Shown in pieces: positions 1 to 6,079 of a stretch of DNA of 35,287 nt. Position 1 is the first letter of the stretch, and every line of letters begins with the position of its first letter. A program made the translations under genes and the position numbers. The notes under the pieces were generated by a model. The model was not told where the DNA came from, ran no database searches, and worked only from the letters and a program-made list of their open reading frames with translations. The stretch comes from CAVALG01 sp045576295 (lineage in GTDB: Bacteria; Bacillota; Clostridia; Oscillospirales; Acutalibacteraceae), in contig JAZNGF010000029.1 in the NCBI GenBank assembly GCA_045576295.1, positions 1 to 35,287 of the forward strand. Reading direction: 5' to 3'.

Positions 1-291
1 TTCTTTAACCCACCAATCAATATATTCGCAAACACCCCTAAAATTCCTATTAACCTCGTTATTAGGTATCCTAATAACGGTTAATCCTCTGCTTTCTATT
101 TGCTCGGTGCGAACTTTATCTTTCAATAAACCATATTCTACAAAATGCTGTGAACCATCAAGTTCAATAACAAGCCGTGCTTCATGGCAATAAAAATCAA
201 CTATATAATTATCAATAACCTTTTGCCTTAAAAACCGAACAGGGTAAGAACGCAAAAAGTCATACCACAAGTGCCGTTCTTCTTTTGTCAT
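1..291 (-). CDS. DUF559 endonuclease-like protein (partial, N-terminus probably frameshifted)
   Basis: The gene runs off the left edge of the window; 97 codons are visible from the in-frame ATG at 291. DUF559 proteins resemble very-short-patch-repair endonucleases and have a restriction-endonuclease-like fold. The translation shows the family's typical order: a basic N-terminus with KNMTKEERHLWYDFL, then RQKVIDNYIVDFYC, then the acidic core LVIELDGSQH, then a segment ending VIRIPNNEV. A better start lies upstream at 352, an ATG preceded by GGAG. It is out of frame with the body and stops after six codons, while the codons from about 345 to 292 in the body frame read as family-like sequence. 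One extra G after that start would explain this. The gene may be decayed or may start at 291. Its substrate and role cannot be told from the sequence. Confidence 0.75.
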   Translation of the reverse strand, partial: MTKEERHLWYDFLRSYPVRFLRQKVIDNYIVDFYCHEARLVIELDGSQHFVEYGLLKDKVRTEQIESRGLTVIRIPNNEVNRNFRGVCEYIDWWVKE

Positions 292-403
292 GTTTTTTCG
301 TAACGTTTTTGCGTTATCGGTAAGCGCCGTGTTATGCTTTCGTTCCGTTCATATCACTCCGTTGATTTTTCGTAATTCAGGCCCCCTTGCGACTTGCGGT
401 AGT

Positions 404-798
404 GCTACATTTTTGCCCTCCTTGCCCTAAAGGAGGGTGGCTGAGCGTTAGCGAAGTCGGGAGGATTCAAAAATATAATGGTGTTGCCGCCAACTAAGGC
501 CGAGGATTCACAGCAGATTTCTGCCACTTAATATGCTTGTATCTATTGTTTTAGTTTCCTAACCCCCTCGCCACGCTTCGCGCGGCCCTCTCCCCTTTAG
601 GCAGGGGAGGCTTAGGGATTGTACTTCTTTCGGCCCCCTTGCCCTAAAGGGGGCTGTCAAAACCGTAGGTTTTGACTGGGGGATTTACAGCAGGCTTGCT
701 GCCTCTTAATATGCGTATGTCTATTGTTATAGTTTCCTAATCCCCTCGCCACGCTTCGCGCGGCCCTCTCCCCTTTAGGCAAGGGGCGCTAAGGGATT
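404..798. repeat. Intergenic palindromic repeats with an imperfect ~117-bp direct duplication
   Basis: No gene is visible between 353 and 913. Two direct copies, 504-620 and 681-798, share the order ggatt(c/t)acagcag, cttaatatgc, tctattgtt, tagtttcctaa, then a hairpin-rich CCCTCGCC...CCCTTTAGGC...AGGGATT block. They differ at scattered bases and by one indel. Before each copy is a double hairpin. At about 417-466 it is CCCTCC/GGAGGG followed by a GCTGAGCGTTAGC-type stem. At about 631-680 it is GCCCCCTT...AAGGGGGC followed by GTCAAAACC GTA GGTTTTGAC. This layout matches, in reverse orientation, the repeats at 3079-3861. Confidence 0.7.
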
Positions 799-832
799 AA
801 AAAAGCACCCTGCCGGCCACACGGCAGGGTGC
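799..832 (-). terminator. Rho-independent terminator of the sipW/tasA-like transcript
   Basis: Read on the minus strand, a perfect 11-bp stem (GCACCCTGCCG/CGGCAGGGTGC, loop of 6) is followed directly by six T residues. It lies 81 bp past the stop codon of the TasA-like gene and is the only canonical terminator for that operon. Confidence 0.9.
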
Positions 833-913
833 AAACCGCTTTAATTATACGTTAATGTTAAAGCGTAGAATTTAAATTAGTTAGTCAGTTAAACTAAATT
901 AGTTAAACTAAAA

Positions 914-1615
914 TTAGTCGATCTGAGTTACAGTAGCTGTAACTGAAAGTGCGATGTTAGCAGGATTGCCATCAGCTGCATTATTACCGAGTTTGGTATC
1001 AAGGTCATCTGTCTGGTCTACACCGCCTGTGAAAGCCCAAGCCCATGAAACCTGAAGATCGTTAGCTACAGCAGTAGCGAGATTTGTGTTTGCATCATAA
1101 GTAGCTGTGCAACCTCTGATAGCAGCATTAACAGCATCCTGGAATTCAGTAACTGAATCAAAATCCATACCGTTTAATACTGTAGGACTCTGAGCGTTAT
1201 CACTAGCAACTGTGATAGCGATCGGGCAATAGTAAGCGGTGTCAACTGTCCAGTTTGTAAGTGTTAATTCAGCAGCATATGATACTTCTACGTCAACTTC
1301 AGGTTTACCTTCAAGAGCAAAACCAACTAAAGCACCCTGTGTACCAGGAGCAACAACGTTTACGCCTTCAGTTTTAGCCTGAACGGTTATAGCGTCGCCT
1401 TCTTCGTTAGCATCGTAATCTGTAGCTGCGTGTTTGTAAGAGTCACTAAACATTTCAGTTGTAGCTGTGATTTTTACGCCCCACTCAGCAACGCGAGCGC
1501 TGTCTGTTGCAGGGTCACCAGTTGTTACATACTTAGCAAATGTGCCGCCAACGAAGCATGATGTTACTAATACGAGAACTAAAAGGATAGACGCGATTCT
1601 TAAAGATTTTTTCAT
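914..1615 (-). CDS. TasA/camelysin-like secreted protein with SipW-dependent signal peptide
   Basis: 233 aa. A basic start (MKKSLRIAS) is followed by a hydrophobic helix (LLVLVLVTSCFVGG) and the cleavage region TFAKYVTTGDPATDSARVAEWGV, typical of SipW-type signal peptides of the TasA/CalY class. The mature ~205 residues are acidic and Thr/Ala/Val-rich with no catalytic motif, as expected for a beta-rich fibre or matrix subunit. In Bacillus, TasA is exported and processed by SipW and forms biofilm fibres; that role here is inference. The chosen ATG at 1615 has AAGGAGG 8 nt upstream; an in-frame ATG six codons earlier lacks that site. It follows the SipW-type peptidase gene on the same strand and is separated from it by a hairpin-rich leader. 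A terminator follows at 799-832. Confidence 0.85.
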   Translation of the reverse strand: MKKSLRIASILLVLVLVTSCFVGGTFAKYVTTGDPATDSARVAEWGVKITATTEMFSDSYKHAATDYDANEEGDAITVQAKTEGVNVVAPGTQGALVGFALEGKPEVDVEVSYAAELTLTNWTVDTAYYCPIAITVASDNAQSPTVLNGMDFDSVTEFQDAVNAAIRGCTATYDANTNLATAVANDLQVSWAWAFTGGVDQTDDLDTKLGNNAADGNPANIALSVTATVTQID

Positions 1616-1638
1616 TAGAAAATCCTCCTTCAAAATAT

Positions 1639-1733
1639 ATTGATTATGTAAATCAATTTTAGGCTTTCGCCCTTAGTGCAGGTGGGCCCTGCCTATATCA
1701 GCCCGGTGTTCGTGGCAACACGCGAGCATTGAT
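1639..1733 (-). ncRNA. Candidate structured leader between sipW and the TasA-like gene
   Basis: On the minus strand three hairpins stand side by side: GCUCG[C]GUGUU/AACACCGGGC (1701-1727, one bulged C), GCAGG/CCUGC (1678-1692), and GGC-GAAA-GCC with a GNRA loop (1662-1671). Just outside them AUCAAU (1728-1733) can pair with AUUGAU (1652-1657), closing a three-way branched domain. The same AUUGAUU can instead pair with AAUCAAU (1639-1645), making a hairpin just before the AAGGAGG site. The two pairings exclude each other. I do not recognise a known riboswitch class. It could also be a stabilising or processing structure that raises expression of the fibre gene over the peptidase gene. Confidence 0.45.
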
Positions 1734-1741
1734 ACCTTAAA

Positions 1742-2449
1742 TTATTCTGCCGATTCTTCGGCGGCCACTTGTGCAGGTTCATCAGCTACAGGGGCATCGC
1801 CCTCGCCTGCTAAGGCGCGAAGCCTTTCAAGCTCGGCTTCGAGCTCTTGCGATTTATTACCTTCGCGGTTTAATTGAACCTGGCGTTTAATAATGCTATA
1901 AATAACAAATGCCAGAACCGGAACACCAATGAAGATTAACATTCCAAGCGGCTGTTGCAAGAACATTGCAAACTGGCCAAGGTAAGGAACTCTTGTTCCG
2001 CTGTAGATGCCAACAACCTTATCTTCGGTTACCGGGTTTTTATCTTCGGTGTTGTTGAAGTCACCCTTTGTGATGAACTGTAATCCATCGCCTTCTTCGG
2101 CATCTTGAACTTCTATAATTCTGTGGGTTACTAATACCGAACCCTCTTTATATGTAATAATGTCGCCCTTTTTTAAATCTTTGGTGTTGACTTCGTTAAC
2201 AATAATTAAGTCGCCACCTTCGATATGGTCTTCAGCGTCACCCGACATTGAATCGGTTAATACAACCAGCGGGGTTACGCCTAAAAGTTTTGGAGGTTCA
2301 TCGGGGTTGAGGCTGCCTTGAATAATTATTGCAAGGTTACAAACAAGCATCAACACTAAAACCACACACAAAACAATACCTATAACCGACAAAACACCAA
2401 AGCGCCGTTTCTTTTCAGCCGGCTGCTCCGGAACTGTTGTTGTTATCAT
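1742..2449 (-). CDS. sipW: SipW-type signal peptidase I (S26B family)
   Basis: 235 aa from the ATG at 2449 (AAAGGG upstream); a start 15 codons earlier lies further from that site and looks unused. A membrane helix at about residues 20-46 is followed by TPLVVLTDSMSGD, where the Ser in the DSMSG box is the expected nucleophile. VLVTHRIIEV follows, with His in the place where ordinary bacterial signal peptidases have Lys, which marks the archaeal/ER-type Ser-His class that includes SipW. A second membrane helix (about residues 165-190) is followed by a charged, Glu/Ala-rich tail. The protein should sit in the cytoplasmic membrane and cleave the TasA-like product of the next gene. The adjacency of the two genes supports the pairing; actual cleavage is inferred. 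Confidence 0.9.
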   Translation of the reverse strand: MITTTVPEQPAEKKRRFGVLSVIGIVLCVVLVLMLVCNLAIIIQGSLNPDEPPKLLGVTPLVVLTDSMSGDAEDHIEGGDLIIVNEVNTKDLKKGDIITYKEGSVLVTHRIIEVQDAEEGDGLQFITKGDFNNTEDKNPVTEDKVVGIYSGTRVPYLGQFAMFLQQPLGMLIFIGVPVLAFVIYSIIKRQVQLNREGNKSQELEAELERLRALAGEGDAPVADEPAQVAAEESAE

Positions 2450-2540
2450 TGTAGACACCCTTTCGTTTTGTGCAAAAGTGCCAAAAACTATCAACTTATT
2501 TGATAATGTTTGTGCAAAAGCATTTCTTTTCTGTATTTGA

Positions 2541-2569
2541 ATATTATCACACTAAAGTGCAAATGTCAA
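2541..2569 (-). promoter_or_regulatory. Sigma-A promoter for sipW
   Basis: On the minus strand TTGACA (2564-2569), a 17-bp spacer and TAATAT (2541-2546) lie about 90 bp upstream of the sipW start. The -35 box is a perfect consensus. Confidence 0.85.
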
Positions 2570-2844
2570 GCATATTATTAAAAATTTTGAACGATTTTTT
2601 AATATTTTTTATATGGAAAATTATACTGGTAAGCGTGGGATTTTTTGCTAAAACCCTGAAAACCGCGTAAATAAAGGGAATAGCATCATTTTTGGCGCGC
2701 ATTTGCCCCAAATGAATAAATACATACGGTAATGTATTATTATGCAGGGGTTTTAAAAACGAAAATTTTAAATTTGCATTGTAGGGGACGATGCCCACAT
2801 CGTCCCGCAGGTGATCAACGTGATAGACAAGGGTAAAATTTAAG

Positions 2845-3029
2845 ACCGCGGGCCTGCTCGGGCAGATGTGGGCATCTGCCCCTACGGGGTTAACGGTAGC
2901 ATTATCATATTCGCAGGTTGTATACGGACAGTCGAGGACGCCTGCCCCTACGGGGTTGACGGTGGGATGTGCATAACATTAGGCTTCCCCTTGAGGGGAG
3001 GCTCTGCGCAAAGCGCGGTGGTGAGGTGT
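2845..3029. repeat. 185-bp direct repeat, copy 1
   Basis: Identical in length and colinear with 3244-3428 (constant offset 399 bp, no gaps), with only about five base differences. It contains two CCCCTAC-type hairpin units and, at its right end, one inverted unit of the 49-bp family. Confidence 0.9.
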
Positions 3030-3078
3030 AAAAACATTATCACTAAAAATTCAAATGAAACGCTGACTGTGTCGGATA

Positions 3079-3127
3079 CACCTCATCCGTCAACTTACGT
3101 TGACACCTTCCCCTCAAGGGGAAGGCT
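3079..3127 (+). repeat. 49-bp double-hairpin repeat, copy A
   Basis: CACCTCATCC followed by hairpin 1 (GTCAAC TTAC GTTGAC) and hairpin 2 (CCTTCCCC TCAA GGGGAAGG). Hairpin 1 differs from copies B and C at both arms in a way that keeps the pairing. Confidence 0.85.
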
Positions 3128-3243
3128 GACGGGAGGCGAAACGTCTCCCCTACAGGGTAAACGGCAGTGTTTTGCAAACCGATAATCTCCTACGGGGCGT
3201 CGAAGGCGCCGCCCCCTACAATGTTGACATTAGATTTATTAAT

Positions 3244-3428
3244 ACCGCGAGCCTGCTCGGGCAGATGTGGGCATCTGCCCCTACGGGGTTAACGGTAGCA
3301 TTATCATATTCGCAGGTTGTATACGGACAGTCGAGGACGCCTGCCCCTACGGGGTTGACGGTGGAGTGTGCATAACATTAGGCTTCCCCTTGGGGGGAGG
3401 CTCTGCGCGAAGCGCGGTGGTGAGGTGT
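3244..3428. repeat. 185-bp direct repeat, copy 2
   Basis: Second copy of 2845-3029, 399 bp downstream, ungapped and about 97% identical by eye. The near-identity suggests a recent duplication or gene conversion. Confidence 0.9.
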
Positions 3429-3499
3429 TGTACAGTTTAATGGTTTTATGTTTTACCGCCAATTACTTTAGTTTGTTTTAACGCCGCTGAAAGCGGCTC

Positions 3500-3548
3500 C
3501 ACCCCATCCGTCAGCTAACGCTGACACCTTCCCCTCAAGGGGAAGGCT
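3500..3548 (+). repeat. 49-bp double-hairpin repeat, copy B
   Basis: Hairpin 1 is GTCAGC TAAC GCTGAC and hairpin 2 is CCTTCCCC TCAA GGGGAAGG. It is nearly identical to copy C at 3678-3726. Confidence 0.85.
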
Positions 3549-3677
3549 TGCGGGAGGAGAAACGCCTTCCCTACCATATAGACATTGGTTTTGTTGTAAA
3601 CATTAATTACCTTACGGGAGGAGCAGAGCCCCCTCCCATACAATGTTAACGGCAGATTTATCTAAAACACAAGCCTA

Positions 3678-3726
3678 CACCTCATCCGTCAGCTAACGCT
3701 GACACCTTCCCCTCAAGGGGAAGGCT
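3678..3726 (+). repeat. 49-bp double-hairpin repeat, copy C
   Basis: Same two hairpins as copy B with one change in the leading CACCTCATCC block. It is followed directly by a GCGGGCGATT-type hairpin of the other family. Confidence 0.85.
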
Positions 3727-3812
3727 ACAGGCGGGCGATTCATGAATCGCCCCTACAAGGTTGATGATAGGCTTATTAATACCTAACATCTGCCATCTAA
3801 CATCTAATATTG

Positions 3813-3861
3813 CACCTCATCCGTCGGCTAACGCCGCCACCTTCTCCCGCTGGAGAAGGCT
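3813..3861 (+). repeat. 49-bp double-hairpin repeat, copy D, abutting ntpD
   Basis: Hairpin 1 is GTCGGC TAAC GCCGCC (one mismatch). Hairpin 2 is CCTTCTCC CGCT GGAGAAGG, where both arms changed relative to the other copies and the stem is kept. It ends 4 bp from the ntpD stop codon, so on the minus strand it forms the 3' end of the V-ATPase transcript. It may serve as a terminator or 3' stabiliser; there is no T-run. Confidence 0.8.
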
Positions 3862-3865
3862 GTAA

Positions 3866-4474
3866 TTAATCTATAATCTTTTTAATAACCTTTAACCTTG
3901 CGAATTCTTCGCGTTCCTTTTCTTCAAGAGCCGAGGTTATGGTTTTAATTTGCTCTTCAAAACGAGGGATAATAATGTTTTTAAGCGCATTGGCGCGCTT
4001 TTGGGTTTTCTTAATACCCTGCGCCAATCGGTAAACGCTGTTCTCCACTTCGGCAAGCTGCGCCGTTAAGCGCTTAACGTTTTCAAACATTGCATAGGCT
4101 TCATCGAGGCTTTGCGATGTGTTATGATAGCCAAAATAGTTGCGCCTTTCCTGCTGTGAAAATTCAACGCCTGGTATTACAACGCCCATAACGCTGCGCT
4201 TTGTAAGTTTAATGCCGCGCTCAACGGGAACGGCATTGGCAATATCATCTACAATGCCAAGCTCGATATTCGCGCGTTGCAACGATTTATACGCAGTGCT
4301 ATAGCCCTCGGCAATAAGGCCGCGCAGTGCCGATGCACTGTCGATCAGCGACATTGTTTCGCGAATGAGGATATTCCTCTTTCGGTCGAGCAAATCGTAA
4401 CCGACCTTGGCTAAATCGAGCGATTTTTTAATTTTCATTAATGTTCCCTTGGTTGGTGAAACAGGAATTGCCAC
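3866..4474 (-). CDS. ntpD: V/A-type ATPase subunit D
   Basis: 202 aa. Subunit D is the central rotor shaft linking the A3B3 head to the membrane ring. The N-terminus MAIPVSPTKGTLMKIKKSLDLAK matches the family pattern MAxxxxPTRxxLxxLKxxL, and the protein is mostly alpha-helical coiled coil at both ends with a central hinge. It starts at GTG (4474) with GGGGG 7 nt upstream; the family-typical N-terminus supports that codon. It is the last gene of the operon, 47 bp after ntpB. A 49-bp palindromic repeat follows almost at once. Confidence 0.95.
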   Translation of the reverse strand: MAIPVSPTKGTLMKIKKSLDLAKVGYDLLDRKRNILIRETMSLIDSASALRGLIAEGYSTAYKSLQRANIELGIVDDIANAVPVERGIKLTKRSVMGVVIPGVEFSQQERRNYFGYHNTSQSLDEAYAMFENVKRLTAQLAEVENSVYRLAQGIKKTQKRANALKNIIIPRFEEQIKTITSALEEKEREEFARLKVIKKIID

Positions 4475-4521
4475 TGCGCAGCCCCCTTTCTTACATTATA
4501 ATATATAAACTAAACCAAATA

Positions 4522-5919
4522 TTAGTTTGCCTTTTGCTTTTCTAAAAGCGGATCGAAATACTTTTGCAAAAGTTCTTCTGAAACGCGGTCGAGCTCTTGC
4601 CGCGGCAAGGTTGTTAGAACCTGCCAGCCGAGCGACAGGGTTTGCTCGATACTGCGGGATTCGGTTGGCGACTGAACCAAAAATTCGGTTTCAAAGCGTT
4701 TTCCAAACTCAATATATTTTTTATCGGTTTCAGATAATTCATCTTCACCTATTACAGATGCGAGCGCTCTTGCATCTTGCACCTTGGCGTAGGCGGCAAA
4801 AAGCTGGTTGGCAACGCCTGCATGGTCTTCCCTTGTGTAGCCCTCACCTATACCGTCTTTCATAAGGCGCGAAAGGCTTGGAAGAACGCTAACGGGCGGG
4901 TATATTCCTGCACCGTCGAGCGCGCGGTCAAGAACAATTTGCCCTTCGGTTATATAGCCCGTTAAGTCGGGGATTGGGTGGGTTATATCGTCATTCGGCA
5001 TTGTTAAAATTGGGATTTGGGTAACAGAGCCTTTGCACCCCTTTATCATTCCTGCACGCTCGTAAAGCGAGGCTAAATCGGAATATAAATACCCGGGGTA
5101 GCCCTTTCTTCCCGGAATTTCGCCCTTTGAAGAGCTGAACTCGCGAAGCGCTTCGCAATAAGAGGACATATCGGTCATAACCACTAAAATGTGCATACCC
5201 TGTTCAAAGGCTAAATACTCGGCCGCTGTTAGGGCACAGCGCGGGGTTATGGTGCGCTCGATAATAGGGTCGTTCGAGGTGTTCAAAAACATTACAACGC
5301 GCTCTGAAACGCCCGAGGCCTCGAAGGAATTTTTAAAATATTCGGCAACGTCGTTAGTAACTCCCATTGCCGCAAAAACAACACCGAATTTTTCTTTGCC
5401 GCCCCCTGCAGTTTTAGCCTGCCTTACTATTTGGGCGGCGAGCTCATTGTGTTTCATGCCGTAGCCCGAGAATATTGGCAGCTTTTGCCCCCTTATTAGG
5501 GTTGAGAGTGCATCGATCGACGAAATGCCCGTTTCGATAAAGTTTTTAGGGTAAACGCGCGAAACAGGGTTGATTGATGAGCCGTTAACATCGCGGCTAA
5601 CTTCGCCGAAAACCTCGCCTAAACCGTCAATCGGCCTTCCTGCTCCGTTAAAGGTGCGGCCCAAAATTTCTTTTGAAAGCGGAAGCTCCATTGGGTGCCC
5701 TTCGAAAACGGTTTTAGCCCCACCGAGTGACATTGAACGTGTGCCCTCGAAAACCTGCACAACTGCTCGCTCGCCCTCAAGCTCAACAACTCGGCCTGTG
5801 CGCGCGGTGCCGTCACTTAAAGTTATATTAACAATTTCTTCGTTGCCAACTCCCCTGACACCCTCGAGCACAACAAGCGAGCCGATAATTTCATCAAGGC
5901 CGAGATATTCTTTTCTCAT
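4522..5919 (-). CDS. ntpB: V/A-type ATPase subunit B (non-catalytic nucleotide-binding subunit)
   Basis: 465 aa, normal for the family. It forms the A3B3 hexamer with subunit A and lacks a canonical Walker A loop: the corresponding region reads IFSGYGMKHNELAAQI. SSYCEALREFSSSKGEIPGRKGYPGYLYSDLASLYERAG is the expected ATP-synthase alpha/beta-type block (given here as a landmark: SYCEALRE, IPGRKGYPGY, LASLYERAG). The ATG at 5919 is preferred because GGAG lies 6 nt upstream; the ATG four codons earlier overlaps that Shine-Dalgarno site. It follows ntpA after an unusually long 160-bp gap full of hairpins, and precedes ntpD. Confidence 0.96.
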   Translation of the reverse strand: MRKEYLGLDEIIGSLVVLEGVRGVGNEEIVNITLSDGTARTGRVVELEGERAVVQVFEGTRSMSLGGAKTVFEGHPMELPLSKEILGRTFNGAGRPIDGLGEVFGEVSRDVNGSSINPVSRVYPKNFIETGISSIDALSTLIRGQKLPIFSGYGMKHNELAAQIVRQAKTAGGGKEKFGVVFAAMGVTNDVAEYFKNSFEASGVSERVVMFLNTSNDPIIERTITPRCALTAAEYLAFEQGMHILVVMTDMSSYCEALREFSSSKGEIPGRKGYPGYLYSDLASLYERAGMIKGCKGSVTQIPILTMPNDDITHPIPDLTGYITEGQIVLDRALDGAGIYPPVSVLPSLSRLMKDGIGEGYTREDHAGVANQLFAAYAKVQDARALASVIGEDELSETDKKYIEFGKRFETEFLVQSPTESRSIEQTLSLGWQVLTTLPRQELDRVSEELLQKYFDPLLEKQKAN

Positions 5920-5965
5920 AAAAATCTCCATTCTGCCGCTAAAGCATCAACACAAACAGCTAATA

Positions 5966-6074
5966 AAAATCTCCTTGGCGGCAAGTGGAGATTTTCGCCA
6001 TGTGCCGTGGCGCCCAATGGCGCAATCGGCACGGCATTTAAATTTTTGTAATAGTGTGATTTCTCACGCTATTA
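5966..6074 (-). promoter_or_regulatory. Three-hairpin intercistronic region between ntpA and ntpB
   Basis: In transcript order: an 11-bp stem with a GAAA loop (6049-6074), a GTGCCG/CGGCAC stem holding an inner GCGCC/GGCGC hairpin (6002-6032), and AAAATCTCC/GGAGATTTT (5966-5995). The last arm, GGAGATTTTTAT, is repeated at the true ntpB ribosome-binding site (about 5918-5929), so AAAATCTCC could also pair with the working site. Neither hairpin is followed by a good T-run, so termination is unlikely. Stabilisation, processing or translational control of the A:B ratio is possible. Confidence 0.5.
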
Positions 6075-6079
6075 CCCCC

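Larger units (their letters stand above)
2781..3770. repeat. Repeat-rich gene-free region, second palindrome family (hairpin + CCCCTAC)
   Basis: No convincing gene lies between about 2570 and 3865; open frames here are repeat translations. At least seven units share a short variable hairpin, then CCCCTAC or CCCTAC, then a GGTTGAC/GGTTAAC-like tail. Examples are GGGCAGATgtggGCATCTGCCC (2860-2880, near-identical at 3259-3279), the GCGGGCGATT-type hairpin at about 3731-3756, and units near 2935, 3132, 3190 and 3615. An inverted unit begins GTAGGGGACGAT at 2781. The arms vary but still pair. The units alternate with the 49-bp family listed separately. These look like REP- or MITE-like intergenic repeats; no transposase is nearby. 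Confidence 0.7.

Noticed and set aside
1639..1733. Cyclic-di-GMP or other known riboswitch upstream of the TasA-like gene
   Set aside because: A GNRA loop is present, but the conserved core bases of the c-di-GMP-I class are not seen.
2470..2798. Short open frames on both strands upstream of sipW
   Set aside because: Low-complexity A/T-rich sequence overlapping the sipW promoter; no start signals or recognisable protein.
2868..3375. Plus-strand open frames of 105 and 67 codons
   Set aside because: They are translations of the palindromic repeats, have repeated peptide segments and no ribosome-binding site.
2781..3861. CRISPR array
   Set aside because: Repeat units are themselves variable hairpins, spacing is irregular, there are no unique equal-length spacers and no cas genes.
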